Part shown: positions 1 to 8,253 of the stretch, piece after piece
Numbering within the stretch: the stretch's first letter is position 1
How the letters are laid out: each line of letters begins with the position of its first letter
From: Bin5 sp965200615
GTDB taxonomy: Bacteria > Chloroflexota > Anaerolineae > Caldilineales > Caldilineaceae
Reading direction: 5' to 3'
Length of the DNA: 64,000 nt
Assembly (NCBI GenBank): GCA_965200615.1
Contig: OZ241377.1
Coordinates: 2,976,001 to 3,040,000, forward strand
Position numbers and translations under genes: made by a program
Notes under the pieces: model-generated
The model's database searches: none
Told to the model about the DNA's origin: nothing
What the model saw: the letters and a program-made list of their open reading frames with translations, nothing else

Positions 1-1
1 G

Positions 2-643
2 CCCTTGGGTATCGAGGGCATCGTCACCAACACGGTCGTGCTCAATCAATACGCCAAGCCGTATGGCAGCGTCATCGCGCTGATCGAGGCTTACCTGGAG
101 ATGACCGACAAACCGGTCGTCATGGAGATCGACGGCCACACGGTTGAGGAGCTGCTTGCGGTGGGAAAGGTCTTCACCGACATGTCGCCGCAGATCATTC
201 TCAAGATCCCGTGCACGCTCAACGGGCTCAAGGCGTTCAGCATTCTCAGACAGGAGGGGATTGAGACCTTCTGTACAACGGTCTTCTCGCTGACGCAGGC
301 TGCGGCCGTCGCCCAGGCCGGCGTCGACCACATCCTGCCCTTTTGCGATCCGGTGCGCGAAATGGGCGGCGACCCGACCAGGCTGATCCGCGAATGTGCG
401 GGCATGTTCAGCGGATGGGACGACCGGCCCTACATCATGGCTGCGCTTGTGCGCTCGGTGGAGACGGCGTACGCAGCCTTTCGCGACGGCGCCGACGAGC
501 TGGTCACCATGTGGACGGTCTACCGCGATATGCTGGACCATCCGCTCACCGACCACTGGAACAAGGTTTTTCTGGACGAGTGGGTTGACATGCACAGTAG
601 CGGACTGCTGGCCGGCGTTCCCGTTGAAGACCACCAAAGCTGA
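2..643 (+). CDS. Transaldolase-family protein, 5' end cut by the window
   Basis: The frame is open from the first full codon of the window to a TGA, so the gene starts upstream; a TTG at 5 is the first possible start inside the window but the protein is already in conserved sequence there (GIEGIVTNTVVL, the strand-1 region of transaldolase/fructose-6-phosphate aldolase). The phosphate-sugar barrel pattern follows: KIPCTLNGLKAF carries the position of the Schiff-base lysine, then GIETFCTTVFSLTQAAAVAQAG and the ILPFCDP segment. Family members transfer or cleave a dihydroxyacetone unit in the cytoplasm. About 213 residues are visible, close to the usual 215-220 of the short type, so little is missing. 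The exact substrate is unknown; FSA-like aldolase and short transaldolase cannot be separated here. Confidence 0.75.
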   Translation, partial: PLGIEGIVTNTVVLNQYAKPYGSVIALIEAYLEMTDKPVVMEIDGHTVEELLAVGKVFTDMSPQIILKIPCTLNGLKAFSILRQEGIETFCTTVFSLTQAAAVAQAGVDHILPFCDPVREMGGDPTRLIRECAGMFSGWDDRPYIMAALVRSVETAYAAFRDGADELVTMWTVYRDMLDHPLTDHWNKVFLDEWVDMHSSGLLAGVPVEDHQS

Positions 644-669
644 GCCTGAAATTGAAAAGGTTTTCACCA

Positions 670-697
670 TTGCGAAAATACTGTATTTCAGTACAAT
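670..697 (+). promoter_or_regulatory. Candidate sigma70-type promoter with embedded palindrome
   Basis: TTGCGA (670-675), a 16-base spacer, then TACAAT (692-697), ahead of the fatty-acid hydroxylase gene. The spacer and the start of the -10 hold an inverted repeat, TACTG-TATTT-CAGTA (679-693), in the place where a repressor would sit. The -10 matches 5 of 6 consensus bases and the -35 4 of 6. Seen directly; activity is inferred. Confidence 0.4.
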
Positions 698-775
698 TGT
701 GCGTGACGCCAAGAATTGCAGAAGGAAGCTCTCGAACAGGTTGGACCCCGATGACAAGGATAAAGGAGGAAAATC

Positions 776-1801
776 GTGGCAGACATTAGCGCTGAACGAG
801 AGGGCTTGATCGATGGCATGCCGCGCGACGAGCGCGGGTACTGGCAACCGGAAGGACAGAAGTTGCCCAATCCCATTTTTGCATGGCCGCCCAAACCGGC
901 TAGCGTGGCAAAGTGGCTCTGGAATTACCTGTTTCCCTGGCATCTGATTTACATGGTCCTTGCGGCGTTGACCGTCATCTATTTGCAGCCGGAGATGTCC
1001 CGCATGACCAGGTTCAGCGCGGACTGGATTCTGTATATTTTCGTGCGCAACCAGATCATGTTGATTTTGTTTGTGAGCGGGTGGCACGTTTGGCTGTGGG
1101 CACGAAAAAAGCAGGGATTCCAGTACAAGTACACACCGGACTGGATGGCGAAAGGCAAAAAGCAGTTCCTGGGCGGCAACCAGCTGTTCGACAACATCTT
1201 CTGGAGTTGTGTCAGCGGCGGCACGATATGGACTGCGTACGAAGTGGTAACGCTTTGGCTATACGCCAACGAGTACATTCTCTATCTTGATCCGCGTGTG
1301 CATCCGGTATGGTTTGTCCTCATAATGTTGGCGATACCGATGTGGAGGCTCTTTCACTTCTACTGGGTACATCGATTCCTGCACTGGCCGCCGCTCTACA
1401 AAGCGGGGCACTACCTGCATCACCGCAACATAAATGTGGGCCCGTGGTCAGGGCTTTCGATGCACCCGATCGAGCACATCCTCTACTTCAGCTGCGCTGC
1501 CATCCACTGGATAATCCCGTCGCATCCGATTCACGTGGTGTTCAACCTGCAGCACGCAGGCCTGACGCCGGCGCAGGGACATGCCGGTTTTGAGGCGGTC
1601 ATCGTCAACGGCAAGTACAACCTGGCCGGGGCATCCTATTTCCATCAGCTGCACCACCGCTACTTCGAGTGCAACTACGGTGAGCCGGACATGCCCTTCG
1701 ACTACTGGTTCGGCACCAGCCACGACGGCTCGGAAGAGGCGCATGTGGCGATGCGCGAGAAGCGATTCGCCCGCCATAAGATTCGGACGTCGGCCGCATA
1801 G
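776..1801 (+). CDS. Fatty acid hydroxylase / sterol desaturase family membrane protein
   Basis: 341 residues. The GTG start at 776 is chosen because AAAGGAGGA lies at 762-770, at ideal spacing. The protein has hydrophobic stretches near residues 48-70, 85-108 and 175-195, then the histidine clusters that bind the di-iron centre of this family: HRFLH near residue 199, HYLHH near 212, and FHQLHHRYFECNYG near 290. These enzymes use O2 and a di-iron site in the membrane to hydroxylate or desaturate lipid chains or sterols. It stands alone between the transaldolase-like gene and the Gfo/Idh gene, with its own candidate promoter. Substrate cannot be read; a lipid or carotenoid role is equally possible. 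Confidence 0.85.
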   Translation: MADISAEREGLIDGMPRDERGYWQPEGQKLPNPIFAWPPKPASVAKWLWNYLFPWHLIYMVLAALTVIYLQPEMSRMTRFSADWILYIFVRNQIMLILFVSGWHVWLWARKKQGFQYKYTPDWMAKGKKQFLGGNQLFDNIFWSCVSGGTIWTAYEVVTLWLYANEYILYLDPRVHPVWFVLIMLAIPMWRLFHFYWVHRFLHWPPLYKAGHYLHHRNINVGPWSGLSMHPIEHILYFSCAAIHWIIPSHPIHVVFNLQHAGLTPAQGHAGFEAVIVNGKYNLAGASYFHQLHHRYFECNYGEPDMPFDYWFGTSHDGSEEAHVAMREKRFARHKIRTSAA

Positions 1802-1892
1802 TCATTCAGCGGTCAGCGACAGTTCTCGAACCGCCTGCCGCCAGAAAACAAACTGGCAAACGGTTCGGGGCGCCTAACAGGAGATACCATCG

Positions 1893-2999
1893 ATGACCCA
1901 ACCCACGCGGATCGGGATCGTAGGCTGCGGCAGCGTGATGCAGCGCCCATACATGCGGCTAATCCAGCCGATGCGGGCCGCAGGCACTGTCGACGTTACA
2001 GTTGCCTGCGATATCAATGAAGATGTGCGGCCGATCGTCCAGGACCAGCTCGGCATCGGTCAGTTCACGACCGACTATGAGGAGGTCATCGATTCCGAAG
2101 AGGTCGACGTGGTCATGGTGTTGACCTCTATGCTGGAGCACGGACCGATCACGCGTGCGGCGTTGACGGCCGGCAAACATGTGCTTGTCGAAAAGCCGAT
2201 GGCCGTGACCTTGGATGAAGCGGCAGAGATTGTTGAGATGGCCCGTCGCAGTCCGGGCCTTCTTGTCTGCGCTCCCCATGTCGTTTTGAGTAACACCTAT
2301 CAGACGATGTGGCGCCACATTCACCGCGGCGATATCGGGAAGGTGTTGATGACGCGCGCCCGCTACGGCCATTCCGGTCCAGATTGGAGGCCGTGGTTCT
2401 ACCTCGAAGGCGGCGGCGCTCTGTTCGACCTTGGCGTTTACAACATCACCTGCCTGACGGGCTGGCTGGGACCGGCCAAGCGGGTCATGGCAATGACCGG
2501 CGTGGCGATTCCGGAACGGGTTGTCGGCGGCGAGATGATGCAGGTGGAGGCCGAGGACAACGCGCACGTGCTGATCGATTGGGGTGAGAATGTCTTCGGG
2601 GTTGTGTCGACGGGATTCACGATGCAGAAGTATCGCGGCCCGGCGCTTGAGGTCTATGGCAGCCAGGGCACGATACAGATGATGGGCGATGACTGGGACC
2701 CGTCCGGGTACGAGCTGTGGCGCAACGACGTCGGCGCCTGGCAGATATACGAAGGCACGGACCGGCTCTGGACCTGGACTGATGGTCTGCGCCACCTGGT
2801 TGAATGCATACGCAACAATGAGACCCCGATCGTGCAACCGGAACACGCATTTCATGTCCTTGAAATCATGCTCAAGGCGCAGGAATCGGGTCGCGACGGG
2901 CAATCGAAAATGATCGAGAGCACGTTCACGCCGCCAACATTCGAAGACGACCAGGAGGGAATTGCGGAGCATCTTGTCCACGACAGGACGCAGCGCTGA
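1893..2999 (+). CDS. Gfo/Idh/MocA family NAD(P)-dependent oxidoreductase
   Basis: 368 residues. The N-terminal Rossmann fold begins at once with GIVGCGSVMQ (dinucleotide loop, residues 7-16). EKPMAVTLDEA near residue 97 contains the family's EKP lysine, and GGGALFDLGVYNI near residue 172 is the second-domain active-site strand. Family members oxidise or reduce sugars, cyclitols and their derivatives. An SD-like CAGGAGAT precedes the ATG at 1893. The stop overlaps the start of the cupin gene by one base (TGATG), so the two are translationally coupled, and the ROK kinase follows: oxidoreductase, cupin and kinase make a small sugar-processing operon. Substrate unknown. Confidence 0.9.
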   Translation: MTQPTRIGIVGCGSVMQRPYMRLIQPMRAAGTVDVTVACDINEDVRPIVQDQLGIGQFTTDYEEVIDSEEVDVVMVLTSMLEHGPITRAALTAGKHVLVEKPMAVTLDEAAEIVEMARRSPGLLVCAPHVVLSNTYQTMWRHIHRGDIGKVLMTRARYGHSGPDWRPWFYLEGGGALFDLGVYNITCLTGWLGPAKRVMAMTGVAIPERVVGGEMMQVEAEDNAHVLIDWGENVFGVVSTGFTMQKYRGPALEVYGSQGTIQMMGDDWDPSGYELWRNDVGAWQIYEGTDRLWTWTDGLRHLVECIRNNETPIVQPEHAFHVLEIMLKAQESGRDGQSKMIESTFTPPTFEDDQEGIAEHLVHDRTQR

Positions 3000-3886
3000 T
3001 GAGTTATTCGGCGTCGCCGAGACCCACCTTCGACGGCCCGGCTCATATCCCCTATGAATCGGTGACGCGTCACCTCTGGGGCGACGAGGAGTCGGGGGAG
3101 GTGGCTGACTGGATATACGTCTCCAGTAGCAAGATCCATCAGCTGGTCTTTGGCCTGCCCCCCGGCGGGGCATTTCGACACTCGGACAACTATCGTACTA
3201 TTTTCGCCGCCGACGAGGTGTTGTACGTGCTCAGCGGAGTGATGGCGCTGAGCAACCCGGAGACAGGTGAAGTGCATCGCGTGCAGCCGGGAGAAGCGGC
3301 CTTCTTTCGCCGCGATACCTGGCATCACGCCTTCAATTTCAGTTCTGAACCGTTGCGCGTCATCGAGTTTTTCGCGCCGCCGCCGTCTCAGGGCACGTCG
3401 GGGTCATACGCCCAGACGAAACCGAATCTGACGTCGCCAAAGTATTCTCAGGACCAGTGGATTGGACAGTGGCCGAGAGCACAAGCGCAAGCTGCGGAGA
3501 ATTTCACGATCCGGCCGGTACGCGACGGGGATCTGCTGTGGCGGCTGGAGGGGGCGGAGCAGCAGTTGCTGGTGGGAATCATGGCCGCGACAGAGCATCT
3601 GACGGTTGGGAAGTTGCAACTGCTGGCCGGGCAGCGCAGCGACATGGAGGTACATGGCGGCGATGAGAGCCTCTACCTTCTTGAGGGCGCGCTGAATGTG
3701 CGGGTGCCTGAAAACGATGGGCCGCGCTGGTTCGAACTCAAGCCGGGCGACGGCTTCTTTGTCCCGGAGGGGACGCCGCACCAGTACTACAATATGTCGA
3801 ACGCGCCAGTTTCCTTTCTCTGCGGGATTGCTCCCAGATACTCGCCTGACGTTCCGGAACTGTTCTCCAATGGTAGAGAACCCTGA
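2999..3886 (+). CDS. Double cupin-domain protein
   Basis: 295 residues with two cupin barrels. The first (about residues 45-125) shows GGAFRHSDNYRTIF, EVLYVLSGVMAL and PGEAAFFRRDTWHHAFN; the second (about 195-285) shows SDMEVHGGDESLYLLEG, LKPGDGFFVPEGTPHQYYN. The HxH-type metal ligands are incomplete in both copies, so a sugar isomerase, lyase or sensor role is possible. Start overlaps the previous stop by one base. Its last 17 bases overlap the ROK kinase start. Bicupins near Gfo/Idh oxidoreductases often act on sugar acids or keto sugars, but nothing here fixes the reaction. Confidence 0.8.
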   Translation: MSYSASPRPTFDGPAHIPYESVTRHLWGDEESGEVADWIYVSSSKIHQLVFGLPPGGAFRHSDNYRTIFAADEVLYVLSGVMALSNPETGEVHRVQPGEAAFFRRDTWHHAFNFSSEPLRVIEFFAPPPSQGTSGSYAQTKPNLTSPKYSQDQWIGQWPRAQAQAAENFTIRPVRDGDLLWRLEGAEQQLLVGIMAATEHLTVGKLQLLAGQRSDMEVHGGDESLYLLEGALNVRVPENDGPRWFELKPGDGFFVPEGTPHQYYNMSNAPVSFLCGIAPRYSPDVPELFSNGREP

Positions 3887-4820
3887 TCCTTCGGCCTGTG
3901 CCATCGGCCTGGATGTGGGGGGAACCAAGATCGCGGCCGGGCTCGTCGCCCACCCTTCCGGCTCCGTCCTCGTCCGCCGGACAGTCCCCACGCTGCCGAG
4001 CCGAGGAGGAGAGGCGGTCCTGAGGGATACGCTGGCCCTCGCCGAGGGGATGATGGAGGAAGCAGGGAAAAGGAACCTGGATCTTCTGGGCATCGGTGTC
4101 GGCGTGCCCGAGCTGGTCGATCCAGAGGGGAATATCACCAGTTCCCATTCGCTTGCCTGGCAGGAGACGTCGGTGCAGACGGAATTTTCCCGCCTTGCGC
4201 CTACTAAAGTCGAGTCGGATGTGCGTGCGGGGGCTCTCGCTGAGGCGATGTTTGGCGCCGGACGGGCGTACAGGCTCTTCGTATACGTTACGGTGGGAAC
4301 AGGCATTTCGAGCGCGCTGGTCCAGGATGGTCGACCGTATGCAGGGGCGCGCGGCAACGCTTTGATCATGGCAAGCAGTCCCTTTTCGGTGGAATGCGGC
4401 AATTGCGGCGAAACCTTGAATCCCGTATTGGAGGAGTTCGCCAGCGGGCCCGCCCTGGTAGCGAGATACAACCGGCGCGGCTCGCGGGCTGTGGAACGGG
4501 GTGAGGACGTAACGGCAGCCGCCGAGGCAGGCGACGGCGCGGCCGTCACGGTTGTCAAGAGTGCCGGTGAAGCGCTTGGCAACAGTGTAGGGTTTCTGGT
4601 CAACGTAATGGACCCCGAGGCAGTTGTCGTGGGGGGAGGACTTGGATCGGCGGGTGGGCTGTATTGGGATAGCTTTGTTGCCTCGACGCGGGCACACGTC
4701 TGGGCGGAGAACAGCAGGACGTTGCCTATTGTATGGGCTGCCACGGGCACAGATTCGGGGATGATCGGCGCGGCTGCAACAGTCTTTCGCAATCTGCCTG
4801 CCACTGTGGGTGAGAGTTGA
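3870..4820 (+). CDS. ROK-family sugar kinase (or ROK-like protein)
   Basis: 316 residues from the ATG at 3870; the frame is open further upstream, but ROK similarity begins only here with IGLDVGGTKIAAG (phosphate loop, residues 11-23). VESDVRAGALAEAMFGAG carries the catalytic Asp region, and EAVVVGGGLGSAGG is the C-terminal adenosine-binding segment. The usual zinc motif is incomplete: the GH histidine is absent and only CGNCG of the CxCGxxGCxE pattern remains. ROK kinases phosphorylate hexoses or N-acetylhexosamines with ATP in the cytoplasm. It overlaps the cupin gene by 17 bases. The altered zinc motif leaves room for a non-kinase role, though fold and Asp are kept. Confidence 0.85.
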   Translation: MVENPDPSACAIGLDVGGTKIAAGLVAHPSGSVLVRRTVPTLPSRGGEAVLRDTLALAEGMMEEAGKRNLDLLGIGVGVPELVDPEGNITSSHSLAWQETSVQTEFSRLAPTKVESDVRAGALAEAMFGAGRAYRLFVYVTVGTGISSALVQDGRPYAGARGNALIMASSPFSVECGNCGETLNPVLEEFASGPALVARYNRRGSRAVERGEDVTAAAEAGDGAAVTVVKSAGEALGNSVGFLVNVMDPEAVVVGGGLGSAGGLYWDSFVASTRAHVWAENSRTLPIVWAATGTDSGMIGAAATVFRNLPATVGES

Positions 4821-4935
4821 GCTGCTGGAATCATCGGCGGCTTCGGGACGTGACTATGAAAATAGCTGTAGAGCGTAATTCTTGTGATTCTTCTCTAATC
4901 GAATCTTGATGGGCCCGAGAACAAAGGAGAAAATG

Positions 4936-6267
4936 ATGGCAAAACGAATGAATCGACGAGATTTCCTGCGATTGTCGGCAACCACTGCCGGCGCCGGGCT
5001 GATCGCGGCTTGCGTCGCACCGGCGGCCGCACCGGACGACTCGGGGGCCTCGATGGCCGAAGAGCCGATCGAGATCAGACTGGCTGAGGGAAGTTGGGTC
5101 GGTCCTGAAGGGATTGCATTCTGGACCGACGAGATCATCCCCGCTTTCGAAGAGGGGCATCCGGGAATCAACGTGACATTCGAGAACGCAGAATCGCCCG
5201 ATTACGCCGACAAACTCTACACGCAGTCGGTCGCAGGCGACGCGCCGGATGTCATGTTCGTCTGGGGCAATGTGAACTATAACCTGATGCTAAAGGGGCA
5301 GTTCCTCCAACTGGACGACTACTTCGACCCCGAAGATCTGGAGGACTTTTACCCCGCTAAACTGGACGCCCACCTGTTGGAAGGCAAGCTGTACGGCATG
5401 CCCAAGTATGTTTCGACAATTGCGATGGCCTACAACAAGGATATCCTTGATGAGGCCGGGGTCGAGTATCCGGACGGTACGTGGACGTGGGACGACTACC
5501 TGGTTGCCTACGAGGCCACGACCAAACACAATGACGAGGGTGACATTGTCCAGTGGGGCAGATACGTAGCCCAGCAATACATGGAACATTACGTCTGGAT
5601 GAACGGCGGCGAATGGATGAACGCGCCACTATTTGGTACAAAGTGCCTGCTCGACGGCGAGGAAGCCATCGCGGCCCTTAAGTATAACCACGACCTCATT
5701 TACGGCAGTAACCAGGTCGCGCCGATTGCCGGCTCGATCCCGGAGGTCGGCTGGTACAACGTCTTCTCCACCGGCAAGATCGCCTTCGCAGAATCCCACA
5801 GTTGGACTGTTACCAACTATGTTCGCGAGAACGACTTCAATTGGGACTTTACCGATCTGCCGGTATCCAATGATGGTGGGAAGGCTGGCCTGACCTTCGC
5901 CGACGGCTACGGTGTCGCCAAGTTGACGAAGGAGCCGGATGCGGCGGTGTCTATGGTGAAGTTCCTGACTGGTCCGGATGCGCAGAAGGCCATGGCACTC
6001 AGTATTGTGGGGCTTCAGCCGACGCGGCGCAGCGTGGCAGGGGAAGTGTGGGACGTGGATTCGATGGGAGCGCAAGCCGGGTACGATGTGGCGGCATTCT
6101 CACGAATCATGGACCACGCACGCCTCGACCCTGCTTTCCAGGAGAATGAGAAGGTCAACTCGGAGGTTTTCGGTCCGATCTGGGACCAGATCTGGGTGAC
6201 GGGTGAAATCGGCCTGGAGGAAGGTGTCAATCTGATCGTGGAGCGTATTGACGAGATTTTCGCCTGA
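4936..6267 (+). CDS. Sugar ABC transporter solute-binding lipoprotein (family 1)
   Basis: 443 residues. AAAGGAG at 4923-4929 favours the ATG at 4936 over the one at 4933. The leader combines a twin-arginine segment (NRRDFLRLSA) with a lipobox ending at Cys26 (LIAAC), so the folded protein is probably exported by Tat and lipid-anchored. The mature part is the two-lobed family-1 binding fold: EIRLAEGSWVGPEG, DAPDVMFVWG, a YGMPKYVSTIAMAYNKDIL hinge strand, and GKIAFAESHSWTVTNY. It delivers sugars to the permeases at 12921-14776. A second, broken copy follows directly. The substrate is unknown; family 1 covers maltose, glycerol-3-phosphate and many oligosaccharides. Confidence 0.93.
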   Translation: MAKRMNRRDFLRLSATTAGAGLIAACVAPAAAPDDSGASMAEEPIEIRLAEGSWVGPEGIAFWTDEIIPAFEEGHPGINVTFENAESPDYADKLYTQSVAGDAPDVMFVWGNVNYNLMLKGQFLQLDDYFDPEDLEDFYPAKLDAHLLEGKLYGMPKYVSTIAMAYNKDILDEAGVEYPDGTWTWDDYLVAYEATTKHNDEGDIVQWGRYVAQQYMEHYVWMNGGEWMNAPLFGTKCLLDGEEAIAALKYNHDLIYGSNQVAPIAGSIPEVGWYNVFSTGKIAFAESHSWTVTNYVRENDFNWDFTDLPVSNDGGKAGLTFADGYGVAKLTKEPDAAVSMVKFLTGPDAQKAMALSIVGLQPTRRSVAGEVWDVDSMGAQAGYDVAAFSRIMDHARLDPAFQENEKVNSEVFGPIWDQIWVTGEIGLEEGVNLIVERIDEIFA

Positions 6268-6343
6268 TGGCTGAAGTGTAGGCGAAGCGGGTCCAAGTAG
6301 TGTGCCCGCAGCATAAGTATGCCTCGATCCAGACCCGATCGGA

Positions 6344-6411
6344 GCCAGGCCGGCGCGTCGCATTGCGCAGCCCAGTCACGGGAAACGCGAGGAATGACAC
6401 GCCGGTCTGGC
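6344..6411 (+). other. Long inverted repeat downstream of an SBP gene
   Basis: GCCAGGCCGGCG (6344-6355) pairs with CGCCGGTCTGGC (6400-6411) over 12 positions with one G-T wobble, enclosing a 44-base loop. There is no T-tract, so a classical terminator is not supported. It lies between the intact SBP gene and the broken second copy and could stabilise the 3' end of the SBP message. Confidence 0.4.
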
Positions 6412-6529
6412 CTGAACCGGGGAGAGTCACAAGGCGAACTGCCGCGACTGAGTGTCGTGGACGTTTCTGAAGCTGAGCGGGACCTCAGTCATTGCGAGAC
6501 TTTCCCCTGGAAGAAAGAGGAGAAGAAAA

Positions 6530-6765
6530 TGGCTAAGCGATTGAACCGACGCAGTTTCTTACGCCTTTCCGCAGTCTCGGCCGGCACGGGAGTGCTTGTC
6601 GCCTGTGTGGCCCCGGCTGGCGCGCCTGACTCATCGGGGGCATCGATGGCTGAGGAGCCCATCGAGATCAGACTTGCGGAAGGCAGTTGGGTTGGGCCGG
6701 AGGGCATTGCATTCTGGACGGACGAGATCATCCCCAGCTTTGAGGAGGGCCATCCCGGCATCTAG
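6530..6765 (+). pseudogene. 5' fragment of a second SBP copy, broken by the island
   Basis: The ATG at 6530 follows AGAGGAGAAG and starts MAKRLNRRSFLRLSA, with the same Tat/lipobox leader (VLVAC) as the neighbouring SBP. Residues 42-77 are almost identical to that copy (EEPIEIRLAEGSWVGPEGI onward), while the codons differ at many synonymous sites, as in a once functional paralogue. Similarity stops exactly after HPGI, where a TAG (6763-6765) enters with foreign sequence. The rest of this gene resumes at 11682. About 39 codons of the ancestral gene are missing at the break. Confidence 0.9.
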
Positions 6766-6773
6766 GAAAGGAA

Positions 6774-6811
6774 TGACGCCACGGCACGTATTGTGGTGTA
6801 AGGTGGCGTCA
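6774..6811. repeat. 9-bp inverted repeat at the left edge of the island
   Basis: TGACGCCAC (6774-6782) and GTGGCGTCA (6803-6811) are perfect inverted copies with a 20-base loop, beginning 8 bases inside the island. No matching copy was found at the right edge. It could be an element-end structure or a hairpin. Confidence 0.4.
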
Positions 6812-6822
6812 CAGGACGTGAT

Positions 6823-6861
6823 GGGGTATGTTGTGTGGGGTGGTGGTTGGGTGGGGTTGGG
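6823..6861 (+). other. G-rich tract with quadruplex-like spacing
   Basis: Runs of G at 6823-6826, 6837-6840, 6849-6851, 6853-6856 and 6859-6861 on the plus strand are separated by short T-containing loops of 1 to 10 bases. This strand bias is not seen elsewhere in the window. It sits in non-coding sequence just inside the island; no gene was found between 6766 and 7090. Confidence 0.4.
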
Positions 6862-7054
6862 TTTGAGAACAGTCACGGAGCGGGAGGTGAGGTAATGGGG
6901 GTGGAGGAAATGGTGTGGCTATCCCCTACTGCATGGCTAGAGCCATTGAAATGATGCACGACGGACAAATCGTCATTCTGAGTCGCATCCTCAAGGCCCT
7001 GTCGGAGACTCAGAGGCAGGCACCGGATGAGCAAGGGGGCACTCCAGGCATAAC

Positions 7055-7084
7055 TTGACAGGCTGGCCCCAAACATGCTAAGCT
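7055..7084 (+). promoter_or_regulatory. Candidate promoter for the 82-residue gene
   Basis: TTGACA (7055-7060), an 18-base spacer, then TAAGCT (7079-7084). The ATG at 7091 falls where transcription would start, and there is no ribosome-binding site, so a leaderless message is likely. Confidence 0.4.
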
Positions 7085-7090
7085 CAGAGC

Positions 7091-7339
7091 ATGACAAATG
7101 AGGAACGGATTTCGAGACTAGAAGGCTCTTACGAACATCTTGCCACCAAAGCTGCCGTTGAGTCGGTGCGTACAGACGTTGAGTCTGCAAGAGCTAGCCT
7201 AAGCAAAGAGATAGGGGATGTCCGAGAGGAAGTCGCCAAAGCATCTCTCAGCACCGTCAAATGGGTTGTGGGAACCGGCGCAACACTCCTTGCTGCCCAG
7301 GCTGCCATGTGGATTTACATTCTCTCCCGACTACCCTGA
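7091..7339 (+). CDS. Small coiled-coil protein with C-terminal membrane segment
   Basis: 82 residues, function not recognised. Residues 5-58 are charged and heptad-like (EERISRLEGSYEHLATKAAV and further), suggesting a coiled coil, and residues 58-79 form one hydrophobic helix (WVVGTGATLLAAQAAMWIYI), so it is probably a tail-anchored membrane protein. The arrangement resembles phage-type XhlA or DUF1640-like proteins, but the similarity is only in layout. It has no SD; a TTGACA/TAAGCT pair lies just upstream. Its last 9 bases overlap, tail to tail, the IS1595-like gene on the other strand. Confidence 0.6.
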   Translation: MTNEERISRLEGSYEHLATKAAVESVRTDVESARASLSKEIGDVREEVAKASLSTVKWVVGTGATLLAAQAAMWIYILSRLP

Positions 7340-8236
7340 TGTAAACCCGAAAAAGCCATCCAGAGATTTTTCGAATTCCATCCAAGCAGTTTGCCTGGGC
7401 TTATGGACTCTGACTGAATTCAAAATCATGGCGCGCATGGACTGTAGGTGTGATCTGCCTGCCAACCCCATGTGCATCCGAAACGCCACTTCGTCCAAAT
7501 GGTCTTGCACAAACTGGTGCCCCCATTCCATCTGCACGCTATAAAAAACACGTCTCCACAATCGTGCCAAATCCGGGATATTTTGTGTGTTGATGTGACC
7601 CAACACGTGAGCGGTCCGGCTGTCAGCCACAACCCCTGGCGGCAGTGTCGAAACCAAGACCTCCAGGACCGACCCCCGCGCCTCTTTGCCCGAAACGCCA
7701 AAATGAACAATTCGACCGTCTTGGTCGAAAACCCCCATCACGGCTTGCTCAAAATACCGCACCCTCTTGCGGTTAAACCATCGCCCCAAATGCAAATTCT
7801 TTTCCCTACCATTCAGGTCGATCTCGTTCACATCAATGGTGCCGGGCAGATCGTGAGGGTTGATTTGGCAAGCCTGTCGAAAAAATTTCAACTGTCGATA
7901 TCCGGTTGTCTGGGAGACGCCCAAATAGCGAGACAGGTCCACACTGGTCAGTGTCCGATCATGCGACACGAACAAGAACATGCCGGTTAGCCACTTGTGA
8001 ATGGGGTGGTGAGAATCTTTGAAAAGCGTGCCGGTGCGATGCGAAAATCGTCGGTGACACCGATACCACCCGCACCGCAAAATGGCACGCGAATCGTTTT
8101 CGGAAACGTTGGCGCAACCACAAAATGGGCAAACGATTCCGTTTGGCCATCGAGCCTGCTCCACAAAAGCAAGAGCCGCATTCTCGTCAGGGAACAGAAC
8201 CATCGGCTGGACCGGCACCGGCTTCTCCCTGATCAT
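7331..8236 (-). CDS. IS1595-like protein with N-terminal zinc ribbon, divergent catalytic domain
   Basis: About 301 residues from the ATG at 8236 (a TTG at 8248 is also possible). The N-terminus has the signature of IS1595/ISXO2 transposases: ARWPNGIVCPFCGCANV, a second cysteine pair, RFSHRTGTLFKDSHHPIHKW, then a helix-turn-helix stretch LSRYLGVSQTTGYRQL. The catalytic part is unusual: the VDETY segment reads TIDVNEIDLNGREKN, a second Asp lies in VVADSRTAHV, but the usual HTNxxES segment carrying the third acid is not recognisable. No inverted repeats flank it; the SPOUT gene ends 17 bases away from its start. It may be a degenerate or repurposed transposase. Confidence 0.7.
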   Translation of the reverse strand: MIREKPVPVQPMVLFPDENAALAFVEQARWPNGIVCPFCGCANVSENDSRAILRCGWYRCHRRFSHRTGTLFKDSHHPIHKWLTGMFLFVSHDRTLTSVDLSRYLGVSQTTGYRQLKFFRQACQINPHDLPGTIDVNEIDLNGREKNLHLGRWFNRKRVRYFEQAVMGVFDQDGRIVHFGVSGKEARGSVLEVLVSTLPPGVVADSRTAHVLGHINTQNIPDLARLWRRVFYSVQMEWGHQFVQDHLDEVAFRMHMGLAGRSHLQSMRAMILNSVRVHKPRQTAWMEFEKSLDGFFGFTSG

Positions 8237-8253
8237 GTGGTTGTTCAAGGGGC

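Noticed and set aside
3404..4834. 476-residue open frame on the minus strand
   Set aside because: It is antisense to the cupin and ROK genes, has no family motifs, and its composition (Arg/Ser/Pro-rich) is that of a high-GC shadow frame.
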